A stretch of 64,000 nucleotides of DNA from an uncultured Lachnospiraceae bacterium (GTDB taxonomy: Bacteria; Bacillota; Clostridia; Lachnospirales; Lachnospiraceae): NCBI GenBank assembly GCA_910584845.1, contig CAJUDH010000002.1:203339-267338 (forward strand), read 5' to 3'. Shown here piece by piece: positions 9,387 through 17,592 of this stretch. The translations under genes and the position numbers were made by a program. The notes under the pieces were generated by a model that did not search any database, had not been told where the DNA came from, and saw only the letters and a program-made list of their open reading frames with translations. Each line of letters opens with the position of its first letter. Position 1 is the first letter of the stretch.

Positions 9387-9429
9387 AGAGGCGATGCCGT
9401 AAGGCGCCGCCAGGCAAGGCATCGCCTCT
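9387..9429 (+). terminator. hairpin downstream of gntP
   Basis: Perfect 12-bp arms (9387-9398 and 9418-9429) enclose a 19-base loop just after the permease stop. Only a short T-rich stretch follows, so it may be a weak or partial terminator. Confidence 0.5.
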
Positions 9430-9538
9430 TGTTGCCGGCAGCCGGCCCCACCTTTCCTTCCGATGCCCCATAGGCGGTACATCGAATGCAAACCGCAGCC
9501 GCAGGCTTCCTGCTGCCACAGCAGCAAGCCCCGGCTGC

Positions 9539-9567
9539 TTGCAATTTGCAGGAAAAACCGCTATAAT
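9539..9567 (+). promoter_or_regulatory. promoter of the GntR-family gene
   Basis: TTGCAA (9539-9544), a 17-bp spacer and a perfect TATAAT (9562-9567) lie 37 bp before the GTG start. Confidence 0.65.
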
Positions 9568-9603
9568 ACTGTTGAAAATGCCTGGTATAAAAGGAGGGAC
9601 GCT

Positions 9604-10350
9604 GTGAAGGAAAACTTCTTTGAAAACATCAAAACCAACGAATCCTCTCTGCCAGAACGGACAGCAGAGCAAATATCCAAACTAATCATTGAACGGCGCT
9701 TAACCAGTGAAGACAAACTCCCCAGTGAATTTGAACTGGCCGAGCTGCTGCATGTAGGGCGGGGGACCGTCCGGGAGGGCATTAAGCTCCTAGTAGCCCG
9801 CAACGTGCTGGAGATCCGGCGTGGGAAAGGGACATTTATCGCATCCAATCCGGGGGAAGTCCCGGACCCTTTGGGTTTTACCTATTACCCCGACCAGTTC
9901 CGGCTTGCCTTGGACCTGGCAGAAATCCGCAGCCAATTAGAACCTTGGGTTGCCCGCATGGCAGCCGAACATGCCACGGAAAAAAACCTGGACGAGTTAC
10001 GGGAAAGCTGTTCCGTGGTAGAGCAGGATATATTAAATGAACAGGACCATTCGAAAAACGATGTCCTGTTCCACATCGCTATCGCAAAATGTACGCAAAA
10101 TTTAGTAGTGCCAAAATTAATCCCCATTATTACCTATGCTGTTACCCTGTTTGTTTCCTTGACGGAAAGCCGTCTGCGGACAGAGACCATCATCGGGCAC
10201 CGGGAAATTTTGGAAGCGATCCGCGATAAAGACAGCAGACGGGCCGAACAGGCCATGGCACAGCATATCGAATATAACCGGGCTTTGCTGGAGGAAATTA
10301 TCCGGAAATTAAAAAAAGAACAGGCTGAATCTTCCGGCACAAGCCTTTGA
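9604..10350 (+). CDS. GntR family regulator, FadR subfamily
   Basis: This 248-residue regulator has an N-terminal winged helix (about residues 10-75, with LPSEFELAELLHVGRGTVRE) and a C-terminal all-helical FCD ligand domain (about 90-230) with His residues typical of metal-dependent acid binding. The start is GTG at 9604, chosen because AAAAGGAGGG lies 5 bases upstream; an ATG 47 codons earlier is inside the promoter. FadR-type GntR proteins commonly sense sugar acids. This one most likely represses the adjacent permease and dehydratase through the palindromes at 7711-7730 and 7896-7908. Confidence 0.9.
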   Translation: MKENFFENIKTNESSLPERTAEQISKLIIERRLTSEDKLPSEFELAELLHVGRGTVREGIKLLVARNVLEIRRGKGTFIASNPGEVPDPLGFTYYPDQFRLALDLAEIRSQLEPWVARMAAEHATEKNLDELRESCSVVEQDILNEQDHSKNDVLFHIAIAKCTQNLVVPKLIPIITYAVTLFVSLTESRLRTETIIGHREILEAIRDKDSRRAEQAMAQHIEYNRALLEEIIRKLKKEQAESSGTSL

Positions 10351-10422
10351 CTGTCCAAAAGGCGCCTTTACCCGATGGCGCCCGGAAAATCCGGCCCAAA
10401 TAGGGGCGGCAGGAATAAAGTT

Positions 10423-11370
10423 TTAAACACCTTTTTCATAGCCCCCCTTCTTTTTTCTCCCTTTCACCGGAATCTGTGCCAGGATTATCCCGGCAAACAC
10501 CATCCCACATCCCGCCAGCTCTTTTTTTGACAGGGACTGCCCCAACAGCACCCAGCCGGCCAACACGGAAAATACCGACTCTAAGCTCATCAGCAGCGAC
10601 GCCACGGTAGGGGAAATGTTTTTCTGTGCCACCACTTGCAACGTATAGGCCACCCCGCAGGACATAACCCCTGCATAGCCAATTGGCAGCCACGCCGCAC
10701 ATACCGCTTCCCAGGACGGATGTTCAAAGAAGAACGCAGGCACGCAGGAAACCGCCCCTGCCGTGAAAAATTGGGCGCAGGAAATTATCACCCCGTCTGC
10801 CTTGGGGGAAAAATGGTCAATGACCAAAATATGCAGAGAAAACCCTATGGAACACAAAAACACCAGGAAATCCCCCAGCCCTACGGAAAACCCTTCTTTG
10901 ATGCATAAAAAATACATGCCCACAGCTGCAATCCCCACGCTGGCCCATACATTGGCCCCCACGGATTTTTTCAGGAACAGGCCCAGGATTGGCACCAGTA
11001 TAATATAAAGCGCCGTAATGAACCCGGCCTTGCCTACCGTGGTATAAGCAATGCCAAACTGCTGGAGCGAACTAGCCAGGCACAGGAAAGCGCCGCAGCA
11101 TATGCCGCCCAGGATCCCCGCCCTTTTTTGTTTCCTCTTTTCTTCCTCCCCTAGGTTTGGCCGTTGCCCCCTATTCGCTTTATGTAGCAGAAAAATGCAG
11201 GGGATCAGGACAATCCCCCCTATAAGAAACCGGCAAGCGTTAAAGGTAAAACTACCAACGTAGTTCATCCCCTCGCTCTGTGCCACAAAAGCGCTTCCCC
11301 AGATCAATGCCGTTATGACCAGCATCACGCTGCTTGCCAGGGATTTTTTCCTTGTTTGTTCCATTTTCAT
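10423..11370 (-). CDS. EamA/DMT superfamily transporter
   Basis: This membrane protein of about 315 residues has ten predicted segments in two EamA halves (ALIWGSAFVAQ near the start, LLMSLESVFSVLAGWVLLGQ in the second half). It is probably a metabolite exporter. Substrate specificity cannot be read from sequence. A start at 11370 was chosen because GAAAGGC lies upstream and it trims a charged leader. It is convergent with the GntR gene and lies downstream of galT, from which it is separated by a terminator. Confidence 0.85.
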   Translation of the reverse strand: MKMEQTRKKSLASSVMLVITALIWGSAFVAQSEGMNYVGSFTFNACRFLIGGIVLIPCIFLLHKANRGQRPNLGEEEKRKQKRAGILGGICCGAFLCLASSLQQFGIAYTTVGKAGFITALYIILVPILGLFLKKSVGANVWASVGIAAVGMYFLCIKEGFSVGLGDFLVFLCSIGFSLHILVIDHFSPKADGVIISCAQFFTAGAVSCVPAFFFEHPSWEAVCAAWLPIGYAGVMSCGVAYTLQVVAQKNISPTVASLLMSLESVFSVLAGWVLLGQSLSKKELAGCGMVFAGIILAQIPVKGRKKKGGYEKGV

Positions 11371-11437
11371 TTCCAGCCTTTCTTTCCGTTTTCCTCTGCT
11401 TTGCAAGTGTTTCACGGCATTGGCCCATCCCCGAAGA

Positions 11438-11471
11438 AAAGCGGCTATGGCCCAACATCCATAACCGCTTT
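11438..11471 (-). terminator. terminator downstream of galT
   Basis: Arms of 13 bp (11438-11450 and 11459-11471, one G-U pair) enclose an 8-base loop. On the minus strand TTTTCTTC follows. It lies 35 bp past the galT stop. Confidence 0.75.
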
Positions 11472-11505
11472 CCCGCCTGCGCCTTGCCCGGCCTATGCCG
11501 CAGCT

Positions 11506-13017
11506 TTATTTTACTTCCTCAAACCCTATGCCCTTTAAGAAACGTCCAAATGCCTCCCGGCCTTCCGCCGTACATTTATAAACCCCGGCATCTTCCAGCA
11601 CACGCATAAACACCTTGCCTACCTCGTCTTTCAAAATACCGTCCACATTCTCCCGGGTAATCCGGCTGTACTTAGGCAGGAATTCGTCCACCCAGTCACC
11701 GTGCTTTTCCAGCATCTCATGGCTGCGGACGTCTTTGCCTTCTACCAGGTATTCTTCTAATAATGCCAGTTCGTCTTTTAGCCGGGACGGCAGCACCGCC
11801 AGCCCCATCACTTCTATCAGGCCGATATTTTCTTTTTTAATATGGTGCAGCTCCTGGTGGGGATGGTACACGCCCAGCGGGAATTCTTCCGTAGTGATAT
11901 TATTCCTCAATACCAGGTCCAGTTCATAGGATTCCCCGTTCTTCCGGGCAATCGGCGTAATGGTATTGTGGGGCTCGCCGTCGGTCTCTGCAAAGACAAA
12001 CGCCGCCTCGTCCGTATAGCCCCTCCACTCGTGGAGCACCTTTTCCCCAAGGTCAATGAGCCGGTCCGCGTCTTTGCCCCGCAGCCGCAGCACGGACATG
12101 GGCCAATGCACAATGCCTGCCTCCACATCCTCAAAGCCTGCAAAAGTAAAATGCTGTTCTATCTTTGCCTTAGCCATGGCAAACGTGTAATGCCCGCCCT
12201 GGAAATGGTCATGGCTCAAAATCGAACCGCCTACAATGGGCAGATCCGCATTGGAACCCAGGAAATAGTGGGGGAACTGCTTGACAAAATCAAAAAGCTT
12301 GACAAAAGCCGCCCTGTCAATCTTCATGGGCGTATGCTGCCCGTTAAATACGATGCAATGCTCGTTGTAATATACATAAGGCGAATATTGGAACCCCCAC
12401 TGGCTGTCGTTGATGGTAACCCGGATCACCCGGTGGTTGTTTCTCGCCGGATGGTTCAGGCGCCCCGCATAGCCTTCGTTTTCCATACACAACAGGCATT
12501 TGGGGTATCCGCTTTGCTTGGCCAGCTTCGCCGCCGCAATCGCTTTTGGGTCCTTTTCCGGTTTGGAAAGGTTAATGGTAATATCCAGCTCGCCGTAAGG
12601 GGTCTTGGCAATCCATTTTTGGTCTTTGCACACCCGGTACCTGCGGATGTAATCCGAATCTTGGCTCAGCTTGTAAAAATAATCGGTGGCCGCCCTCGCC
12701 CCTTCTTTTTCATAAATCCCCCAGAACCTGGCAGACACTTCGGAAGGCCTTGGCATCAGGCAGTCCATTAGCTTTGTGTCAAACAGATCCCGGTACCCGA
12801 TACTGTCTTGTGTTATCCCCTGCCCGCAGGCATAATCCAAAAGCTCCCTCAACGTTTCCTCCAAGTCCACGTCCTGGAAATCCTGCCCCGGCTCCTCATA
12901 CTCATCCATATGTAACGCTTCCAGAATCCGGTTTGTCACGTAAATCCGGTCTGTCTCGTCACAAAGCCCTGTCTCTACACCGTACTGCACCAATTTTTTA
13001 ATACCGTCGTGTACCAT
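11506..13017 (-). CDS. galT: UDP-glucose--hexose-1-phosphate uridylyltransferase, class II
   Basis: This 503-residue protein exchanges UMP between UDP-glucose and galactose-1-phosphate in the Leloir pathway. Length and sequence match the Firmicute class II GalT, not the shorter E. coli type. The HIT-like active-site motif SHDHFQGGHY is at about residues 264-273, and the flanking NNHRVIRVTINDSQWGFQYS is typical. GGGAGG lies 6 bases before the ATG. No galK or galE is adjacent. Confidence 0.93.
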   Translation of the reverse strand: MVHDGIKKLVQYGVETGLCDETDRIYVTNRILEALHMDEYEEPGQDFQDVDLEETLRELLDYACGQGITQDSIGYRDLFDTKLMDCLMPRPSEVSARFWGIYEKEGARAATDYFYKLSQDSDYIRRYRVCKDQKWIAKTPYGELDITINLSKPEKDPKAIAAAKLAKQSGYPKCLLCMENEGYAGRLNHPARNNHRVIRVTINDSQWGFQYSPYVYYNEHCIVFNGQHTPMKIDRAAFVKLFDFVKQFPHYFLGSNADLPIVGGSILSHDHFQGGHYTFAMAKAKIEQHFTFAGFEDVEAGIVHWPMSVLRLRGKDADRLIDLGEKVLHEWRGYTDEAAFVFAETDGEPHNTITPIARKNGESYELDLVLRNNITTEEFPLGVYHPHQELHHIKKENIGLIEVMGLAVLPSRLKDELALLEEYLVEGKDVRSHEMLEKHGDWVDEFLPKYSRITRENVDGILKDEVGKVFMRVLEDAGVYKCTAEGREAFGRFLKGIGFEEVK

Positions 13018-13136
13018 TTGCGACCTCCCAGTAATTTTACTTTTTCCGGCAGACTTTCGTTTGTCGTTGTAAATTATACCATTTCTGCCATAAGATTACA
13101 AGAATCGGCCGCAAAAAACACGGTTTTCAACGCCTT

Positions 13137-13724
13137 TCACAAACGTTTTACCGCAGCCTGTATCCGCACTACCACCAGCCCCCCCAAAAGGCCGACCACC
13201 CCACCGGTAATTGTCCCTGCTGCCAGCAGTACGGGAAAGTAGAAAAACACCCCTGCTGTCCTGGCCACCCACGCCGCCACTGCCAGTTGCCCCATATTAT
13301 GGAAAACCCCGCCTAAAATGCTGACCCCTACAACCCCAAACCATCCAAGCTTTTTTCCCACGGCCATGGCTGCCAAACTGGCCGCGCCGCCGGCAAGCCC
13401 ATACAGCATACTGAAAGTATTTCCAAAGGTAAAACCTACCAGTACGATCCGCACCAGCGCTACCAGTGCCGCGCCCGGGCAGCCTACCGTATACAGGCCC
13501 ACTACGCTGGCCAGGTTTGCCAGCCCCAACTTTATCCCGGGGACGGGTACCGGTAGAGGGATCATGGCTTCCACATAGCTGAAAACAAAAGCCAGGGCGA
13601 TCAGCATTCCGTATAAGGCCGTTTTCTGTTTCCCTGCCTGCCCCCTTGCTTCCTGCCCCCCTGCCTTTTCTTTTTCCCAATCCCCTTTGTTTAATCCTTG
13701 TACCTTCCGTTTTTCTTTCGCCAT
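13137..13724 (-). CDS. Gx transporter family membrane protein
   Basis: This membrane protein of about 195 residues belongs to the family once named heptaprenyl diphosphate synthase component I, now Gx transporter, with resemblance to ECF-type substrate-binding subunits. About five membrane segments run from residue 36, with the conserved GIKLGLANLASVVGLY stretch. A charged, Lys/Gly-rich leader precedes them. The start at 13724 follows GTGGAGGG. Usually this gene follows a NusG-domain-II gene, but here it follows a secreted DUF5722-like protein 63 bp upstream. Its function is not established. Confidence 0.75.
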   Translation of the reverse strand: MAKEKRKVQGLNKGDWEKEKAGGQEARGQAGKQKTALYGMLIALAFVFSYVEAMIPLPVPVPGIKLGLANLASVVGLYTVGCPGAALVALVRIVLVGFTFGNTFSMLYGLAGGAASLAAMAVGKKLGWFGVVGVSILGGVFHNMGQLAVAAWVARTAGVFFYFPVLLAAGTITGGVVGLLGGLVVVRIQAAVKRL

Positions 13725-13787
13725 AGGGCGCGGCCCTCCACAATAGCCCTGTAATCCTTCCATTAACCGTTATCGCCTGCCAATCGG

Positions 13788-15515
13788 TTATTTTTCTTGT
13801 GACCTCCACCGGAAATTGGGGATCACGTCGCTCCACTTCTCGATTCCGATGATGGATTTGGCAAATTCTGTGGTTTCCAATGTAGTTTTCCGGTTGTCAA
13901 TATTTTTATACACGGACCAGGACTTTTTCCGCATGGTGGGCACAATATCGTTGGGCTGGTTCATATCGCATTTCCAAAGCCCGAACGTCTGGGAAGCCGC
14001 CGCCTCTGAAGGCGCGTCCACCTGGCGGCTCATGATAAAGGCGTCGATATAGGGGTTGCTGTCCGCCACATAATAAGCATACGCAATCGCCGCCGCCTGC
14101 AAATCGTTATTTTCCCCCCGGGTGGCGCTGGTGGAAGTGAACCCCTGCTCCGAAAGGATAATATGCCGCACTTTGCCGTCCCGGCCCAACCGTTGGCCTG
14201 TTTGCATGTAGTCGGTCAGCACATTTAAATTTTTTAAGTTAATTACCGGAGAACCGGGGTCGTAGGTAATCAGCCCGGTCTCATCGTCGTCCCAAAATTC
14301 TGGTTCTGTCAGGGGGATGGAATAAGGGTGGTAAGCAAGCCCCCAGTCCATGGGGCCCCCTGCCCCGGTTTTATCCGCAAATATATCCACAATATCTTTG
14401 GCATTGTATTTCGTCGTGCCGTTGGCCTCATGGTTCCAATTGTAATCCGTAGAGAAAAACAGCCGGTCGTTCTGGTTGGTGCTTCGGATGGCCGTATAGA
14501 ACACCCGGAACGCCCGCTCATATTCCTGAACGTACCGGTCTACCCCCATGGGCCCTACATAGTTCCACTGCTGGTTATTGATCTCATTGCCAATAATCCA
14601 GTTGGATACCTTTCCGTAAGGGGAGGCTAGGCTGCTGTAGCGCTCCGCCAGAAAGGAGGCAATTGCCTTGATGGTTTCATAGCCTTCCTTGGTAGAAGCG
14701 TTAAACCCATAATAGAACACCTGGTTCTCCGGCTGTTTGGTTACCCCGGGATAAAACAGCTGGGGCGTGCCGTCATTCCATCCGTTGAGGATAACCGCCG
14801 TAACCGTCATACTCTTCTCCGACATCCGCCGGATGGTATAATCTAAATTCTCCATCAAGGGCTTGTTAAAGCTATAGCTTTTCCCGTCATACACATAGTC
14901 GATCCCCTGCCCCAGGATATGGTGGAACGGGATGTTCACAATCACATGGTTCACCCCAAGCTCAAACGCGTCTGCCACCATGCTGTCTGTGTTCTGGATC
15001 AGCAGCCCTTTTTTGTTCTGGGCCGTCCGGTAAGGGTCCTTGTTCTTGGCCAGCACCTCCGGGTTTGTCACATAAGCCGTGTTGCTCACCTGGGTATACT
15101 TGGCCCCGTCATACACGGCCACTACAAACCGGGAATACAGCCGGTCTTGTTCTGTCCCCAAATTCAGCGGGACCGTAAAGGACAACGGGTCCCCCTTCGT
15201 AATCCACCCGCAATAGTCCGTCCTCCCTTCCAGGCTGTCCTGATACGGCTGCAGCTCAAAAAGGTACAGGTAATTATCGTAAACGGCCGGATCCGACCAG
15301 GTTCCTTCCATCTGACCACGGATGGCAATCTGGCTGCCGCCCTCGATCGCGCATGTCAAAATATGGGCAAATTCCGTAGGGGCCGGTTTTTCCTCCCCCA
15401 CCGCGGCTCCCCCTTGGGTAGGGTTTGCCAAAACATCTCTTGGTCCCATCCCTGCCAAAGCCATGGCCATAGCCAATATAGCAGCGGCTTTCACCGCCAA
15501 ATATTTCCTTTTCAA
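13788..15515 (-). CDS. secreted DUF5722-like protein, TIM-barrel hydrolase-like
   Basis: This exported protein of about 575 residues has a signal peptide (KRKYLAVKAAAILAMAMALA, cut near LAN-P). The body resembles DUF5722 proteins, whose pattern suggests a glycoside-hydrolase-like barrel: WIIGNEINNQQW carries a possible acid/base Glu and ILSEQGFTS a possible nucleophile Glu. These catalytic assignments are inference. The start is read as TTG at 15515 because AAAAGGAGG sits 8 bases upstream and the signal peptide begins there; the nearest in-frame ATGs are over 30 codons further up. It is followed at 63 bp by the Gx transporter gene. Confidence 0.65.
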   Translation of the reverse strand: MKRKYLAVKAAAILAMAMALAGMGPRDVLANPTQGGAAVGEEKPAPTEFAHILTCAIEGGSQIAIRGQMEGTWSDPAVYDNYLYLFELQPYQDSLEGRTDYCGWITKGDPLSFTVPLNLGTEQDRLYSRFVVAVYDGAKYTQVSNTAYVTNPEVLAKNKDPYRTAQNKKGLLIQNTDSMVADAFELGVNHVIVNIPFHHILGQGIDYVYDGKSYSFNKPLMENLDYTIRRMSEKSMTVTAVILNGWNDGTPQLFYPGVTKQPENQVFYYGFNASTKEGYETIKAIASFLAERYSSLASPYGKVSNWIIGNEINNQQWNYVGPMGVDRYVQEYERAFRVFYTAIRSTNQNDRLFFSTDYNWNHEANGTTKYNAKDIVDIFADKTGAGGPMDWGLAYHPYSIPLTEPEFWDDDETGLITYDPGSPVINLKNLNVLTDYMQTGQRLGRDGKVRHIILSEQGFTSTSATRGENNDLQAAAIAYAYYVADSNPYIDAFIMSRQVDAPSEAAASQTFGLWKCDMNQPNDIVPTMRKKSWSVYKNIDNRKTTLETTEFAKSIIGIEKWSDVIPNFRWRSQEK

Positions 15516-15898
15516 TCTTTTTGCCTCCTTTTCCGCCTTATATGCTCCCAGAACCCCTTTTGCACCTGCTCTGCGGCTGCTTGCTGCCGAACACACAAAA
15601 AGGGGCCGCATATACTTTCTGCCTGCCTTTTTTATGTATCCGCATCGGGCAAAAAGCCCCATAAAATCAGGCGCCGGGAAACGCTAAGGGCACATCCTTA
15701 ACGCCTTCCTTCGCCAGCCGGCTACTATTTCCTATGTTATTCCTAATTATAGCTATTTATCCATGAAATGCAAGCACACACTCCTTACGTTGTCTTACGT
15801 TTTCCTTAATCAACGGGACCGCCTGGATAGGCGGCGTCCACCGGTGTGCCCTCCGTCTGGAAAGAAAGGTAAAAAACCCTGGATATTCGAAAGCAAAA
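15516..15898. other. gap between metK terminator and DUF5722-like gene
   Basis: This 383-bp stretch holds the leader of the DUF5722-like gene on the minus strand. The reading frame of that gene stays open up to 15662, so an N-terminally longer protein is possible but lacks a signal-peptide logic. AT-rich sequence around 15720-15760 is the likely promoter area. No other gene is supported. Confidence 0.4.
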
Positions 15899-15925
15899 GC
15901 AGGGGCACCAACCGGGCGCCCCTGC
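15899..15925 (-). terminator. terminator downstream of metK
   Basis: A GC-rich hairpin with 8-bp perfect outer arms (GCAGGGGC at 15899-15906, GCCCCTGC at 15918-15925) is followed on the minus strand by TTTTGCTTT. It lies 45 bp past the metK stop. Confidence 0.75.
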
Positions 15926-15969
15926 CCATTTCCCCTTTTGCGGCCATATTAACACGGCCCCGTTTTGAT

Positions 15970-17160
15970 TCACGCCAGATATTTCTTCAGAATTTCTACC
16001 TTATCCAGCTTTTCCCAAGGCAAATCCAAATCCGTCCTGCCAAAATGCCCATAAGCCGCAGTCTGCCGGTAAATCGGCCGCCGCAGGTCCAGCATTTTGA
16101 TAATCCCCGCTGGGCGCAGGTCAAAATTCTCCCGGATGACCTCCACCAATTTTTCATTGCCCAGCTTTCCGGTCCCGAAGGTATCTACCGTGATGGACGT
16201 CGGGTAAGCCACGCCAATGGCGTAAGAAAGCTGGATCTCGCATTTGTCTGCCAAACCGGCCGCCACCAGGTTCTTTGCCGCGTAACGGGCCGCGTAGGCT
16301 GCCGAACGGTCTACCTTCGTGCAGTCTTTTCCGGAAAACGCACCGCCGCCGTGGCGGGCATAGCCGCCATAAGTATCCACAATAATTTTCCTGCCTGTAA
16401 GCCCGCTGTCCCCATGGGGGCCGCCAATTACAAACCGTCCGGTGGGGTTCACAAAAAACTTGGTGTCCTGGTCCACCATCCCTGCCGGAAGCACCTGGTC
16501 AAAAATATGCTTCTTCACATCCTTGTGGATCTGCTCCTGGGTTACTTGCGCGTCATGCTGGGTGGAAAGCACCACTGCCTCCAGCCGGAGGGGCTTGCCG
16601 TTTTCGTCATACTCTACCGTCACCTGGCTCTTCCCGTCCGGGCGCAGGTATGGCAGCGTGCCGTCTTTGCGCACTTGGGCCAGGCGGCGGGCCAGCTTAT
16701 GGGCCAACGCAATGGGGTAGGGCATATATTCCTCGGTCTCGTTGCTGGCAAAGCCGAACATCATGCCCTGGTCCCCGGCGCCGATTGCCGCCAGCTCGCT
16801 GTCGCTCATCCGGTTCTCCTTCGCCTCCAGCGCCCTGTCCACGCCCATAGCAATGTCCCCGGACTGCTCATCCAATGCCACAACCACGCCGCAGGTATTG
16901 CAGTCAAACCCGTAGGATGCGTTGTCATAGCCGATCTCCCTCACCGTGTCCCGGACAATCTTCTGAATATCCACATAGCCTTTGGTGGTGACTTCCCCCA
17001 TCACCATCACCAGCCCCGTAGTCGTACAAGTCTCGCACGCCACGCGGCTCATGGGGTCCTGGGCCATCAGTGCATCCAGCACCGCGTCCGAAATGGCATC
17101 GCACATTTTATCGGGATGCCCTTCTGTCACAGACTCTGATGTAAATAATAATTTTTCCAT
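15970..17160 (-). CDS. metK: S-adenosylmethionine synthase
   Basis: This 396-residue enzyme makes S-adenosylmethionine from methionine and ATP. Family motifs are intact: GHPDKMCD near the N-terminus, GAGDQGMMFG in the middle domain and GGGAFSGKDCTKVDRS in the third. The start at 17160 follows GGAGGAAGG; an upstream ATG 27 codons earlier lies within the riboswitch leader. The 400-bp leader carries a SAM riboswitch and a strong promoter, so expression should fall when SAM is plentiful. Confidence 0.97.
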   Translation of the reverse strand: MEKLLFTSESVTEGHPDKMCDAISDAVLDALMAQDPMSRVACETCTTTGLVMVMGEVTTKGYVDIQKIVRDTVREIGYDNASYGFDCNTCGVVVALDEQSGDIAMGVDRALEAKENRMSDSELAAIGAGDQGMMFGFASNETEEYMPYPIALAHKLARRLAQVRKDGTLPYLRPDGKSQVTVEYDENGKPLRLEAVVLSTQHDAQVTQEQIHKDVKKHIFDQVLPAGMVDQDTKFFVNPTGRFVIGGPHGDSGLTGRKIIVDTYGGYARHGGGAFSGKDCTKVDRSAAYAARYAAKNLVAAGLADKCEIQLSYAIGVAYPTSITVDTFGTGKLGNEKLVEVIRENFDLRPAGIIKMLDLRRPIYRQTAAYGHFGRTDLDLPWEKLDKVEILKKYLA

Positions 17161-17222
17161 GGAACCTTCCTCCTTCGAATCCAAAACCCTCGCGGATCCC
17201 CGCCGTCCCGGAAATCCGGACA

Positions 17223-17262
17223 AAAGAAAAGCCCGAAGCAATTATACTGCGGACTTGATCGT
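17223..17262 (-). terminator. candidate riboswitch-controlled terminator before metK
   Basis: Just 3' of the SAM aptamer on the minus strand, AAGTCCG and CGGGCTT can pair around a loop of about 14 bases and are followed by TTCTTTT. This is where an S-box expression platform should end transcription. The pairing was judged by eye. Confidence 0.5.
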
Positions 17263-17278
17263 TTTCGCATATCAAATC

Positions 17279-17471
17279 CTCTTATTGCTCGATTTCTCGC
17301 TCAGGTTGGCACCTTCCGGACGCCCCTGCCGCCTTTTGGTCTGCTTTCCGGTGTGGCCGGCCCGGAACCTGCTTCCTTGCCCAGCCTCCCTGAAAAGCAT
17401 CCCGGCATGCAATCGCCCGGGGTTGCCGTGACTTCACAGATCCTTTGTATCTCCATCACTCTGAATAAGGG
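17279..17471 (-). ncRNA. SAM-I (S-box) riboswitch with long P3 arm
   Basis: On the minus strand the leader reads CTTATTCAGAG at the 5' side, then GTGAAGTCACGGCAACC, then GGTGCCAACCTGAGC and finally GAGCAATAAGAGG. These match the SAM-I order of P1, kink-turn/P2, P3, J3/4 and P1'. The P1 halves CTTATT and AATAAG pair. About 105 bases separate GCAACC from GGTGCC, where a typical S-box such as yitJ has about 30. It lies directly upstream of metK. Confidence 0.9.
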
Positions 17472-17512
17472 ATATTACGCACTTTTCAATTGTTGTTTGT
17501 TGTTACGGGTTT

Positions 17513-17541
17513 ATAGTACCAAATTCTCCGCCAGGTGTCAA
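17513..17541 (-). promoter_or_regulatory. metK promoter
   Basis: Consensus TTGACA (17536-17541), a 17-bp spacer and TACTAT (17513-17518) precede the riboswitch on the minus strand by about 40 bp. Confidence 0.85.
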
Positions 17542-17592
17542 GACAAGAATCACGGATTCCGGCAAAACCCCGGTTCCAGGCCCTAACGTATC

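Noticed and set aside
15763..17139. 458-residue plus-strand open frame
   Set aside because: It is antisense to metK and rich in His/Arg/Pro, a shadow of codon bias; metK is unambiguous.
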